From: Candidatus Nitrosotenuis cloacae
GTDB lineage: Archaea; Thermoproteota; Nitrososphaeria; Nitrososphaerales; Nitrosopumilaceae
NCBI RefSeq assembly: GCF_026768455.1
Contig: NZ_JAPPVQ010000007.1
Coordinates: 17,581-81,580 of the forward strand
Direction of reading: 5' to 3'
Length of the DNA: 64,000 nt
Shown: in pieces, positions 41,611 to 50,237 of the stretch
How the letters are laid out: each line of letters begins with the position of its first letter
Position numbering within the stretch: position 1 is the first letter of the stretch
Notes under the pieces: model-generated
Databases searched by the model: none
Told to the model about the DNA's origin: nothing
The model's input: the letters and a program-made list of their open reading frames with translations, nothing else
Program-made: the position numbers and the translations under genes

Positions 41611-44274
41611 TTACTGCTTCAGTTTTTCTTTGATTACCTGATATAGCAGATCTTCCTTTGGATTGTCAAGCAGGTACTGAATGAATTTTTTCGGATCTTT
41701 CTTCCAAGCTAGTACTGTCTGCAGGTGTTTTTCAAATGTTGGAAACGCATTTTTCTTTTCAAATTCTACCGACCACTCAAACTTGCCCGTGTTTATCCCG
41801 CCCCGCAATGCTACAAACACAATGCATGTGCTAATCTTGTCTTCTGGTATCTCCTCAAGTATGGAGTACATTTTTCTGTATACTGCAAGCTGTCTTTTGT
41901 GGTCTGACGCATAGTTGGAGTTCTTGTCGGTTTTATAATCTACAATCAAATGGCCATCATCGTGCTGGAATATTGCATCAATGAATCCTATGAATAGCAT
42001 ACTTTGATCATCGTATTGTGTCATGGAACTAAGCGGTAACTTGTACGCCTTTTCCGTTGCTACAATTTTCAGTCCAGAATACTCCTTCCTCATCTGTTCA
42101 ATTGCATTCAGGCCATTCTCCACGGCCTTTTTCACATTTTCCTCATAGTCTTCTGGCTTTGTCTTGCCGGTGGTGACGTCAGCCAAGGCAGAATGCACCT
42201 TGCTTCCAAAGTCTGTTGCGGCGTGATACTCTGGTATCTTTATGATGTTCTTGACAAGGAACTCGTACGGATCCGGTTTGATACTAGAATACGAAAAATG
42301 ATCTACATTTTTGAAATAATTGATGATGAACTCCTCGAGCCATCCATCCTCTGATTTTAGTAGCCTTTCAGAATCCTGGAATCTGCCTGCAACAAACAGG
42401 GAAAACGCCTCTGACAGCCTGTTATTCAGTCTTGTTGCAACAACCTCGTCCCTTCTGTCATCAAGCTCAATCTCGGAAAAATTCTCGACATGATAGTTCT
42501 TCGAGTTCCTATCGTCCGTTATGATTATCAGTTTCTCCTTTGCCCTTGTAAATGCGACAAAATCTATTCTCAGTGATTCTTCCTCCAGTTCATCCTTTAC
42601 GTCGATTCCGCCCGCCTGCAGTATTGCCTCGACTATTGTATCTACAAACGTGGTTCTCTTAGATGTGGTCGGAACGTACACTACGACATCAAATGCCTTG
42701 CCTTTTGCCTTGTGTACTGTAGTCAAAGTTATTTTGGAACTGGTGCTTCTTTCCACATAGGACTCTTCTGCTATTGAGATATAGTCAAAGAGGCCCTCAT
42801 CCGTAGGTGTATCGAGTGCCAAATATTGGTCGATCTGATTTCTAACTGCAATTGCGGTGGCAAACCATTCTGCGCCCTTTGATACGCATAATGGGAATAT
42901 TGTATTGTTGAACAAATTATCAAGATCCTCGCGCCTCATCAAGACTCCCCACGAAGTGATCTTGGCGAGTTTTTCCTTGTCCTTATTCCTGTGCGCCTTT
43001 GACAACTCAAACGCCTCCTTCAAAGTATATGGTGAAAACACTGTAAATGCGGCGGATATCTTGTCTTCAATCCTATCTGAAATCAGGCCCTTGACAAATC
43101 CAAGTATCTCGTCTTTTGCATGCTCAGCTGTTGCCTGTGAGGATGTTGAAGAATATTTTATGTTGTTTGTGTCCAAATACTGAGAGATCTCTATTATCTG
43201 TCTGTTTGTTCTTGTGATAATCCCTATTGTCTTTTCAGGGTTTTCCTCTATTACGTCTAGTATCTTGGATAACTGAGCCGAAGTAGACACTATCTTGGGA
43301 ATCTGGCCGCTTCCCTGCGACCTAAAGCATGCCAATTCGCGCTCAAACATCTCCCTGTTTTTCGTCCTGCCAAGAAAATGACTCTTAGAATAGTCCAATA
43401 TCTCCTGACAGCTTCTCCTGTTCATGGAAAGCAACTTTGGCTCACATGTCTCCCTGAACTTGTGGAAATTCTTAATCGAGCCGCCCTGAAATCCAAATAT
43501 TGCCTGCTTTGAATCTCCTACAAGGAATAGATTTTCTCCGACCATCTGGGCTATCTTGGCTTCAAGTTCGTTCATGTCCTGCATTTCATCTACCAATACG
43601 TGCTTGAATTTTTTCCCTTGAAATCTCTCTATGAATATCAAAAGCATATCTGAATAATCAACTGCGTCCCCCTTGGAGCCCTCGTAGTTTTTGTACGCAT
43701 CAACAAAGTATCTCAAAAACGCCTTTATCTCATCCAGGGAATACGTCGTCCTGTTCTCATTGTACAATCCGTTCAAAAGAGAAACTGCCTGCTCCACATC
43801 TATTTTGTCCGGGGTAATGCCAAAGCTTTTGATATATCTCATAGCATTTTCCGCCTTTGGTACAATCTCTGATATGATGTAGTTCTTGGAATAGTTGAAT
43901 GCGTTATTTTTTTCAAAGCTTCCAAGGATGGAATATCTCATCAGGTTGTTGCCAACTATGTCTCCTGTCACCATTCCAGAATCAATAAGATAGTTGTATG
44001 CAAAACTGTGGAACGTGTGGATGTTTATCTTCATGATGTCTGGCTCTGCAATCTTGCCTTTTGCTATCTTGAAGATGGCATCAAACATCTCCTTCTTTGC
44101 CTTCTCGGTAAAAGTTATGCAGAGTATTTCATCTGGTCTGACGCCCTTTTCCAACAGATTCATCACCTTTAGCGAAAGTGTAGTGGTCTTTCCGGTTCCA
44201 GGATTGGATATTACGATGGTGTTTCTCTCAGATCGTATTATCTCGGCTTGTTCCTGAGATGGCTGTATTGACAT
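41611..44274 (-). CDS. UvrD/Rep-like helicase fused to RecB-type nuclease
   Basis: SF1A helicase with C-terminal PD-(D/E)XK nuclease, 887 residues, AddA/RecB-like. Helicase motifs: Walker A SNPGTGKTTTL (residue 28), Walker B VLVDEMQDMNE (225), motif III FLVGDSKQAIFGFQGG (248), motif V TTVHKAKGKAFD (510) and VI DFVAFTRAKEKL (560). Nuclease: DFGSKVHSAL, GHLIVDYKTDKN (near 795) and QLAVYRKMY, all intact. Probable role in DNA-end repair or invader DNA processing. No AddB/RecC partner is visible. TATA-like box at 44298-44306. Confidence 0.85.
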   Translation of the reverse strand: MSIQPSQEQAEIIRSERNTIVISNPGTGKTTTLSLKVMNLLEKGVRPDEILCITFTEKAKKEMFDAIFKIAKGKIAEPDIMKINIHTFHSFAYNYLIDSGMVTGDIVGNNLMRYSILGSFEKNNAFNYSKNYIISEIVPKAENAMRYIKSFGITPDKIDVEQAVSLLNGLYNENRTTYSLDEIKAFLRYFVDAYKNYEGSKGDAVDYSDMLLIFIERFQGKKFKHVLVDEMQDMNELEAKIAQMVGENLFLVGDSKQAIFGFQGGSIKNFHKFRETCEPKLLSMNRRSCQEILDYSKSHFLGRTKNREMFERELACFRSQGSGQIPKIVSTSAQLSKILDVIEENPEKTIGIITRTNRQIIEISQYLDTNNIKYSSTSSQATAEHAKDEILGFVKGLISDRIEDKISAAFTVFSPYTLKEAFELSKAHRNKDKEKLAKITSWGVLMRREDLDNLFNNTIFPLCVSKGAEWFATAIAVRNQIDQYLALDTPTDEGLFDYISIAEESYVERSTSSKITLTTVHKAKGKAFDVVVYVPTTSKRTTFVDTIVEAILQAGGIDVKDELEEESLRIDFVAFTRAKEKLIIITDDRNSKNYHVENFSEIELDDRRDEVVATRLNNRLSEAFSLFVAGRFQDSERLLKSEDGWLEEFIINYFKNVDHFSYSSIKPDPYEFLVKNIIKIPEYHAATDFGSKVHSALADVTTGKTKPEDYEENVKKAVENGLNAIEQMRKEYSGLKIVATEKAYKLPLSSMTQYDDQSMLFIGFIDAIFQHDDGHLIVDYKTDKNSNYASDHKRQLAVYRKMYSILEEIPEDKISTCIVFVALRGGINTGKFEWSVEFEKKNAFPTFEKHLQTVLAWKKDPKKFIQYLLDNPKEDLLYQVIKEKLKQ

Positions 44275-44385
44275 GTATGCGTATTCGTGGATTTCCAGTT
44301 ATAAAAAATAGATTTTCCGCTACCTTTTGACCCAAAATGCATCCAAAATGCCATAAGATAAAATCCGCAATCTTCAATACCTTTC

Positions 44386-44661
44386 ATGGATGCACATTTT
44401 ACCAAGATAACTAGACCTGATCCAAGCACGCAATCAGGCACCTATACAGATTGTACACTGATCAAAGACGTAGAGTTTTGCTGTGACCAGTTCCGGGTGT
44501 TTTCAAAAAAGCTTCCATCCTGGAGCTATGAAAAGGGTAGATTCACAATAGTAGATGAGATAACCTATGATGGGCAGACTCAAACCGTGATTAACTACTG
44601 TCCGTTTTGTGGTAAGAAAATAAAATACAAAGAGATCAAATCAAAAACTCGGACGCGTTAA
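44386..44661 (+). CDS. small zinc-ribbon protein
   Basis: 91 residues. A CC pair at residues 32-33 and the C-terminal INYCPFCGKKIKYKEIK form a treble-clef/zinc-ribbon half. Similar small CPFCGKK proteins are frequent in phages and integrated elements. A TATA-like AGATAAA near 44355 fits a start at 44386. Its end overlaps the opposing CARF-like gene by 26 bases. Confidence 0.65.
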   Translation: MDAHFTKITRPDPSTQSGTYTDCTLIKDVEFCCDQFRVFSKKLPSWSYEKGRFTIVDEITYDGQTQTVINYCPFCGKKIKYKEIKSKTRTR

Positions 44662-45376
44662 TCCCGTCCTGGGTTATCTTTATCCACCTATTGCGGCCTA
44701 TCTTTTCCACCTTGATGAATTTCCATTCGTCTTCTAACGGTTGTATGATGTTCTTGTCAAGACTTGCAAAGCGCGCTTGAGTCAGGTTCTCCTCTTTTGC
44801 ATTCACGGAAATCAGATTCTCTTTTTCCGCAATCTCTGCCATCTGTTTTTTTGTCAGTCTCCCACTGTTTTCCTGGATTATCCTCAACGCTGAAATCAGC
44901 TCTTGCTTTGGCGTGTGAATCTGGTAGGTGGGAATCTGCATGAGATTCTTCACACCATATGACATCTGTTTTCCAGCAAACCCCGGATACTCTGCGGCCT
45001 CTGCATAAAATGGTATGACGTTGTTCTCATTGAACATCATGCATGCCATCATCAGTCCAATTGCCTGTATCTTGGAGCCGGATGCTAGATTCACATAGAT
45101 GGTATTGCCTCTTTCAGACTCGATTATCTTTTTGACCGATTTTATTATCTTGAACAAGTCCAATCTGTCGTGATGCTCCTTTACGACTTTGATCTGTTCT
45201 TTTTGCAGCTGCTTTTGGATTTTTTCAACATACGGGGTCGCCTTGTCAGCACCTGGCTTGTCGTGGACTAGTAGCCAGACCTTGTCAGCCTTCATGTTCT
45301 TTGCAGAAATGACCACCCTGTCTATCTCAAAGCCGACTGGCGCTATGTGGACTCGCAGGGCGGAGAGGTTACTCAT
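44636..45376 (-). CDS. CARF-like/wHTH regulator (DUF6293/HFX_2341-like)
   Basis: 246 residues. The N-terminal half (about 1-140) looks like a CARF-type Rossmann sensor: RVHIAPVGFEIDRVV at the start and NTIYVNLASGSKIQAIGLMM near 105, the conserved loop that holds the ligand. The C-terminal half (about 160-246) is a winged helix (GRLTKKQMAEIAEKEN). CARF domains bind cyclic oligoadenylates in type III CRISPR and related defence. DUF6293 proteins occur outside CRISPR loci. Start at 45376 is preferred over 45397 because of the TATA position. Confidence 0.7.
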   Translation of the reverse strand: MSNLSALRVHIAPVGFEIDRVVISAKNMKADKVWLLVHDKPGADKATPYVEKIQKQLQKEQIKVVKEHHDRLDLFKIIKSVKKIIESERGNTIYVNLASGSKIQAIGLMMACMMFNENNVIPFYAEAAEYPGFAGKQMSYGVKNLMQIPTYQIHTPKQELISALRIIQENSGRLTKKQMAEIAEKENLISVNAKEENLTQARFASLDKNIIQPLEDEWKFIKVEKIGRNRWIKITQDGINASEFLI

Positions 45377-45409
45377 AATGGTATCTACAGTATGCATACT
45401 ATTGTGATG

Positions 45410-45420
45410 TTATATAATAA
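45410..45420. promoter_or_regulatory. shared TATA-like element between divergent genes
   Basis: TTATATAATAA reads as a TATA box in both directions. It lies 22-32 bases before the microprotein ATG at 45442 and 34-44 bases before the ATG at 45376 of the CARF-like gene. The whole divergent spacer is about 65 bases. Confidence 0.5.
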
Positions 45421-45441
45421 TTTCTAAAACTGAACCATTCC

Positions 45442-45519
45442 ATGAACAAAACAACATACTATCCAAGAATCATCAGGGAGTTTGACGACCATGATGAGCC
45501 AATGATCTACGGGTCGTAG
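45442..45519 (+). CDS. microprotein (25 residues)
   Basis: Begins MNKTTYYPRIIREFDDHD and ends with MIYGS. The ATG is correctly spaced from the divergent TATA element, so it should be the first, leaderless product of this transcript. No family recognised. It may be a true peptide or a translated leader. Confidence 0.4.
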   Translation: MNKTTYYPRIIREFDDHDEPMIYGS

Positions 45520-45521
45520 CC

Positions 45522-45683
45522 ATGAAATGCTCAGAAAAACGGGTCATCTTGGAGCAACTGGAACAGGAGCTGAAAAGCCACCAGAAAAAGTACCAGTATC
45601 ACAAGAGGATATCCGAAGGGTATTCTGAACTGATCCAAAAGACGCAGCAAAAGCTTGCAGAGTGGGAAGGAAATGCTTTCTGA
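45522..45683 (+). CDS. microprotein, helical (53 residues)
   Basis: Begins MKCSEKRVILEQLEQELKSH and continues as one amphipathic, charged helix to the end. It starts three bases after the stop of the 25-residue frame, and its end overlaps the next frame by 11 bases. The tight packing in three different frames argues for a real polycistronic unit. Function unknown. Confidence 0.5.
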   Translation: MKCSEKRVILEQLEQELKSHQKKYQYHKRISEGYSELIQKTQQKLAEWEGNAF

Positions 45684-45813
45684 AGAACAGGTAAGGAAAC
45701 TACTCTCCGACATCAAAACCGCATATCTTGTAGGCTACTTTAACGAGGATCTGGACACAGAGGCAGAGAAATGGGGACAAATACAGATCCTTGAATGGAT
45801 TCTCTCAAAATGA
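45673..45813 (+). CDS. microprotein (46 residues)
   Basis: Begins MLSEEQVRKLLSDIKTAYLV and ends WGQIQILEWILSK. The helix-turn-helix-like pattern with an acidic loop (NEDLDTEAEKW) looks like folded protein. Overlaps the preceding microprotein and ends one base before the opposing gene's stop. No family recognised. Confidence 0.5.
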   Translation: MLSEEQVRKLLSDIKTAYLVGYFNEDLDTEAEKWGQIQILEWILSK

Positions 45814-46515
45814 CTATGTGTTCTTTGCGCGCTCGTGTTCTTCTAGCATGACTTGCTTGATTTTTTCATACTTGTCACAACTATAACATATGGCAGTTCT
45901 ATCTTCTTCGTATCTTGGCAGCTTGCCGTTATCATCAAAGTATGACTGTAGCCCTTCATCGGTAAATCCGTACTTTATGTTCAAATCCGTGACAAATCGT
46001 ATCATCTCGGTTCTTGGCAGGGATGCATACTTGATGTACTCTTTTTGCGCCTCTAGGTATGTTCCGCCGTTATTCAGTATGGTCTCCTTTGCCTGAGTCG
46101 CAATTCGTATCTTTTCGTTCATGAAATTGAACTGATCCCAGTAAATTGGGGCGTACGTTGCGTTGACTCGGTTTACAAAGCTGGAAAATGCGTTCTTTGG
46201 AGTGTATTCGATGTACTTTTTGTTAAATGACGATAGATCCTTTTCCAGCTCCGCTTTTGCCAGGGCGCGCTGCTCTTCTACGAACTTTTCATGCTCTGTC
46301 TGTATCTTTTTGCCGGACTGTAGTTCTGCAAGTATCTTTTTTGATAGCTCGATGTTTTTTAAGATCTGGCTTGCAGTCGGATTTTTCTTTATCTCATCAC
46401 CTGTTATGGTGGTGGAATTGTACGCCTGCGCAAACGCATCAATGTTATAAAATGACACCAAGAACAACGCCGCTATGCCAAACAATCCAAAATGCGCCGT
46501 TTTCTGCCAAGCCAT
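45814..46515 (-). CDS. exported helical protein of unknown function
   Basis: 233 residues with an N-terminal signal/anchor segment (about 9-30) followed by mostly helical, charged sequence. A CYSC pair near residue 216 could bind metal or form a disulfide. Its stop directly abuts the microprotein run. No family recognised. Confidence 0.65.
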   Translation of the reverse strand: MAWQKTAHFGLFGIAALFLVSFYNIDAFAQAYNSTTITGDEIKKNPTASQILKNIELSKKILAELQSGKKIQTEHEKFVEEQRALAKAELEKDLSSFNKKYIEYTPKNAFSSFVNRVNATYAPIYWDQFNFMNEKIRIATQAKETILNNGGTYLEAQKEYIKYASLPRTEMIRFVTDLNIKYGFTDEGLQSYFDDNGKLPRYEEDRTAICYSCDKYEKIKQVMLEEHERAKNT

Positions 46516-46590
46516 TCTAAATTTGGCTAAATTTCATCAAAATAAAGCCTTGGGGAACATTATTACCTAAACCTGGGCACGATTTTCGTG

Positions 46591-46962
46591 TTATTTCGTC
46601 TCTGACGGCTCGTCATCGTCAAGCTTTTCGTCTATCTTTTTCTGCATCTCCTTGTAGCGATCATATTTTTTGGCCCATTTTGACAGGACGATCCACTGCC
46701 TGATCCCAATTCCAAGCCACACCGCAGATATTGCAAACGGGATTATCCTGTGCAGATAGAATTTGGGCTTTGGGTTTTCACGCTCTGTGTTTTCGCTTGC
46801 CTCAAACGGCGGGTCGTAGATTGCCATCGTAATCAAGAACATTATTGGCGGAATTATCATTATTGTTAGGACCATTACAATGAACATCTTTTTTGTCTTG
46901 TTTAACTGCAGAATTATCTCATCCATCGTCTTGAAGATGTTGCCCTTGTCGGAATCGCTCAT
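46591..46962 (-). CDS. small two-helix membrane protein
   Basis: 123 residues: a cytoplasmic start, a transmembrane helix (about 23-47, MFIVMVLTIMIIPPIMFLIT), a polar loop, a second helix (about 74-92) and a charged C-terminal tail ending DDDEPSETK. No family recognised. Confidence 0.62.
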   Translation of the reverse strand: MSDSDKGNIFKTMDEIILQLNKTKKMFIVMVLTIMIIPPIMFLITMAIYDPPFEASENTERENPKPKFYLHRIIPFAISAVWLGIGIRQWIVLSKWAKKYDRYKEMQKKIDEKLDDDEPSETK

Positions 46963-47010
46963 GTATGCCCTCCCTCATGGGATTCGCTTAAAAACCATGT
47001 TGTAACTAAG

Positions 47011-47259
47011 TTACTCATCAGAATCCTTCCTTGGGAACAGCTCCTCATATGGTTCCAGTACTGCCTTTAGTATGTCGTTGCCCTTTTGCGATATCTTGTA
47101 CTTTATGATGCTCTTGCTCCCCCACGGTTCCTCCACCCTGACTATGATGTCTTTTTTGACCATGTCGTCCAGTATGCCCCTGTGCTTTACGTTGTTCAAC
47201 CCACAGTAGCTCATAAGCTTGCTCTGGTTCAGCTCGCCATGCTCGTACAACTTCAACAA
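47011..47259 (-). CDS. winged-helix DNA-binding protein
   Basis: 82 residues counted from a TTG. Sequence LKLYEHGELNQSKLMSYCGL and HRGILDDMVKKDIIVRV is a winged helix of a type frequent in Thaumarchaeota. Homologs usually begin with about a dozen more residues of the kind YRDRIYIRKDIL. The reading frame is open for these codons (to about 47306), but only CTG or GTT codons are available as starts, so the true N-terminus may use a rare start codon. Confidence 0.7.
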   Translation of the reverse strand: MLKLYEHGELNQSKLMSYCGLNNVKHRGILDDMVKKDIIVRVEEPWGSKSIIKYKISQKGNDILKAVLEPYEELFPRKDSDE

Positions 47260-47412
47260 AATATCCTTTCTGATGTAGATCCTGTCTCTGTATTCATGAA
47301 CCAGTTGACTTCACTAAAGATACCTGATTGTCAGATATAACTCTCATCTATACTATACGTGTAGAAAACGTATCCTCAGTTCGATTATCTATGACGCCCG
47401 GCTTTGTACAAC

Positions 47413-47580
47413 ATGACTAATCTGCAATCTGATTTTCCTGGTACATTTGACGAATCTACCAATTTTGTTATTACTAAAAGACAACATTCCAAAACATTGG
47501 AGAGAGCCCATAACCTTGCCGACCATGCGGGAGTCATCAGCTCTCCAATATTTTTTACCACCGTTTCAAAAATGTCATAA
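47413..47580 (+). CDS. small protein of unknown function
   Basis: 55 residues beginning MTNLQSDFPGTFDESTNF. A TATA-like TTATCTAT lies about 30 bases upstream of the ATG, consistent with a leaderless gene. No recognised family, and composition alone is not decisive. Confidence 0.35.
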   Translation: MTNLQSDFPGTFDESTNFVITKRQHSKTLERAHNLADHAGVISSPIFFTTVSKMS

Positions 47581-47619
47581 TTGGCAATGATTTATCTATG
47601 ATGCATACCGACTATTCTC

Positions 47620-48873
47620 GTGGAATTTGATTTTTCTCAAATCCAAAAACTAGTTCTGGACAAGATCACCGCAACGCCCTCCCCGTCGGAGCTGATAATT
47701 CAGGACTTTGCAGTAATCATGATAATTGCATCGATCATGGCGCTCATCTCGTACAAGCTAAAGCAGCCAATGATAATGGCATTCATCCTAGCAGGCATGA
47801 TAATAGGCCCGCACACACCACCGTTTAGCCTAATCACACATGTGGAGATACTGCATGTTTTTGCGGAAATTGGGATCATCCTGCTGTTGTTTGTCATAGG
47901 AATGGAGTTCCCAATTGAAAAGCTCAAAAACATTGGGAAAAAGGCCACCATAATTGCAATATCTGAGGCGTCTGGAACGTTTCTGGCAGGTTTTACAGCA
48001 TCGCAGCTTCTCGGATTCTCGTTATTTGACAGCCTGTTCTTAGCACTTGCCATCTCTGTTACAAGCACCGTGATAATCATGAAGGTGCTCGAGGAGCTTG
48101 GCATGGTAAAGGACGAGGCGACCTACCTCATAGTGGGGATTGCGGTAATCGAGGATATCCTCATAATATCACTGCTAGCAGTCTTGCAGTCGGTTGGAGC
48201 AAGCGGAGGCCTATCTATTGTGGAGGTCGGCACATCCATTGGACTTGTAATTGCCTTCATTGTGGGCGTGATAGTCATTGGCTCCAAGATAGTGCCAAGG
48301 TGCGTAGACATTGTGGGCAGGACCAATCACAGCGAATTACTCATAATAGGGGTACTCGGCGTGGCATTCGGACTGTCCTTTATTGCGTTCAAGCTGGACA
48401 TCTCTGTTGCTACTGGCGCATTCTTTGCAGGAGTCCTAATCGCAGAATCCAAGATGAGGGTGGCAACCAAGATAATTGCAACCCCGATCCGGGACATGTT
48501 CGGAGCATTGTTCTTCATATCTGTCGGGGCACTCATGGATATCAAACAACTACCGTTATTCATAATTCCTGCAGTAATTCTAGTCGTGGTATCTTTTGCG
48601 GCAAAGTTCCTCACCGTGTGGGCCGCATCCAGGGCGCAAAAGCTGGGCAAGACCACGTCACTGAGAACCGGAATCGGACTTTCGTCGTCAGGGGGCGAGC
48701 TTGCACTTGTTGCTGCAAAGGGCGGCGCAGATGTCGGTGTGACAAGCTCGTTCGTGCTCCCAATGGTTGGAGCAATGACTGTGATTACGACATTCATCTC
48801 GCCGTACGTGATAAAGTTCGGGTGGAAACTGACTGACAGAATTGAGGCAAAGGAAAAGACCAAAAACCCATAA
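47620..48873 (+). CDS. cation/proton antiporter, CPA2/KefB-like
   Basis: Membrane antiporter of 417 residues with about 12 hydrophobic segments. Typical family stretches include LKQPMIMAFILAGMIIGPHTPP near residue 47, and LISLLAVLQSVG with the preceding IEDILI carrying the ion-binding Asp near 186. It exchanges K+ or Na+ for H+. No TrkA-type regulatory domain is attached. GTG start, TATA-like TTTATCTA about 28 bases upstream. Confidence 0.87.
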   Translation: MEFDFSQIQKLVLDKITATPSPSELIIQDFAVIMIIASIMALISYKLKQPMIMAFILAGMIIGPHTPPFSLITHVEILHVFAEIGIILLLFVIGMEFPIEKLKNIGKKATIIAISEASGTFLAGFTASQLLGFSLFDSLFLALAISVTSTVIIMKVLEELGMVKDEATYLIVGIAVIEDILIISLLAVLQSVGASGGLSIVEVGTSIGLVIAFIVGVIVIGSKIVPRCVDIVGRTNHSELLIIGVLGVAFGLSFIAFKLDISVATGAFFAGVLIAESKMRVATKIIATPIRDMFGALFFISVGALMDIKQLPLFIIPAVILVVVSFAAKFLTVWAASRAQKLGKTTSLRTGIGLSSSGGELALVAAKGGADVGVTSSFVLPMVGAMTVITTFISPYVIKFGWKLTDRIEAKEKTKNP

Positions 48874-48945
48874 CGTATCCGTTCTTATTGGTGTGGTTTG
48901 CGCATTCCGACAAACTAGTCCTTAAGTGGCAAGGCGGTAAACAGT

Positions 48946-49329
48946 GTGCCTATGGACTATATCCAGTTGTACGACCAAATAATGAGACTCGACCAAAAGA
49001 TCCGCTTTGTGGTAATAGTGGACATGGAGGGTCGAAAGATGAGTGGCGGTCAGCGCGATGGAATAAGCAATCACCTATCACCAGAAGACGAGCGCCAGTC
49101 AATACGCCATGCAATCGATGCGTGGAAGCTGAGGATGCACTTTACCGGATCAATTGGAAAAGGCAAGTACGCGTTTGCCGAATATGAAAAGATAAAGCGA
49201 ATCACCATCCCAGTCGATGACAAGCACCTCATCTACATGACAGTCGAAGTCGATGCAGACCACACAAAAATAATCGACGAAATACTATCTGAGATACATG
49301 CATTATGCATTACAAGCATGGTGAAATAA
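48946..49329 (+). CDS. DUF6659-like thaumarchaeal protein
   Basis: 127 residues. The pattern QIMRLDQKIRFVVIVDMEGR, then an ending in KYAFAEYEKIKRITIPVDDK, is that of a small soluble family found repeatedly in this phylum (DUF6659 as I recall it) with a possible roadblock/profilin-like fold. Function unknown. The GTG at 48946 fits a TATA-like element at 48919-48926. ATG 48952 is the alternative. Confidence 0.68.
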   Translation: MPMDYIQLYDQIMRLDQKIRFVVIVDMEGRKMSGGQRDGISNHLSPEDERQSIRHAIDAWKLRMHFTGSIGKGKYAFAEYEKIKRITIPVDDKHLIYMTVEVDADHTKIIDEILSEIHALCITSMVK

Positions 49330-49425
49330 ATCACCTTTTTTTGTTATAATAATATAATTTTTACATAAAAGATCTGATCCACACAAATTCTTGTCCTATA
49401 ATATAGATAGTCTTAAAAATCTTAA

Positions 49426-50232
49426 TTGTATACCCTATACACGCTACAATACCCCGAATCAATAATTTCACATGCGGTAGAAGACAAGGTAGCCAAAAAA
49501 CTCTACAAACATCTCAACTCAGTCGGCCTTGACTGTAAGCTAATCCCTGACGGGACGATGGATTTTGAGTATGATTATCAGAGATCATCACTTGACGGCC
49601 CGAATCCTGGAATTGCAAGCAGGGGCGTCATGAAGGTGACAGACCACATTGACTACATAGACATTCTCAAAAGAAAGACCGTTACAAAAAGCGAGTATGC
49701 TCCAGGCGGGAGATATGGCATGGGGATTGCAGAGGGAACTATGTGGAAGATGAGATATTTTTTGTCGTTTCCATCCGAGATACAAATGGGACCTCTAAAC
49801 ATAGGGACACTCACCAAGATCCTAAAAGGCAAGTTCCACTCAAAGGTGGAGGACTTTATCTGGGATGGATACGGAAAACTGACGACACTGCCGCCAGGAA
49901 TGATTCCAGACGATGTGATTGCAGTGCTGAACGGTGACTCTGTACTGCGGGAACTGATGCTGCATGCACTCCTAAAGGAGAGAATCATAACAATATCTGT
50001 GTATACACCAAAGACCAAAGTAAATTATGACTATCTGGAAATAGTAAAAGATGACTCTTACTGGTACAAGTACAAGCCAAAAAAAGAATCGTACGCAAAG
50101 ATCGTGATAACCACCGACTGGAAACCGCAAAAAGACCTGTTCATAGATGAGGAGACTGCCGCAATGTACCAGAGGATCGCGCAAAACATCAAATCTACTG
50201 TCGACAAGCTGCGCTACCATCTAGTCAAATAA
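49426..50232 (+). CDS. conserved-looking protein of unknown function
   Basis: 268 residues, soluble, mixed alpha/beta, no membrane segment or enzyme motif that I recognise. Segments include SRGVMKVTDHIDYIDILKRK and TIWKMRYF-like strands in the middle. TTG start at 49426 lies 21-29 bases after TATAATATA (49397-49405), so the transcript is probably leaderless. Converges with the ATPase subunit gene. Confidence 0.62.
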   Translation: MYTLYTLQYPESIISHAVEDKVAKKLYKHLNSVGLDCKLIPDGTMDFEYDYQRSSLDGPNPGIASRGVMKVTDHIDYIDILKRKTVTKSEYAPGGRYGMGIAEGTMWKMRYFLSFPSEIQMGPLNIGTLTKILKGKFHSKVEDFIWDGYGKLTTLPPGMIPDDVIAVLNGDSVLRELMLHALLKERIITISVYTPKTKVNYDYLEIVKDDSYWYKYKPKKESYAKIVITTDWKPQKDLFIDEETAAMYQRIAQNIKSTVDKLRYHLVK

Positions 50233-50237
50233 TTTTA

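Noticed and set aside
40460..47600. CRISPR array near the CARF-like gene
   Set aside because: No regularly spaced repeats or cas genes were found on reading the region.
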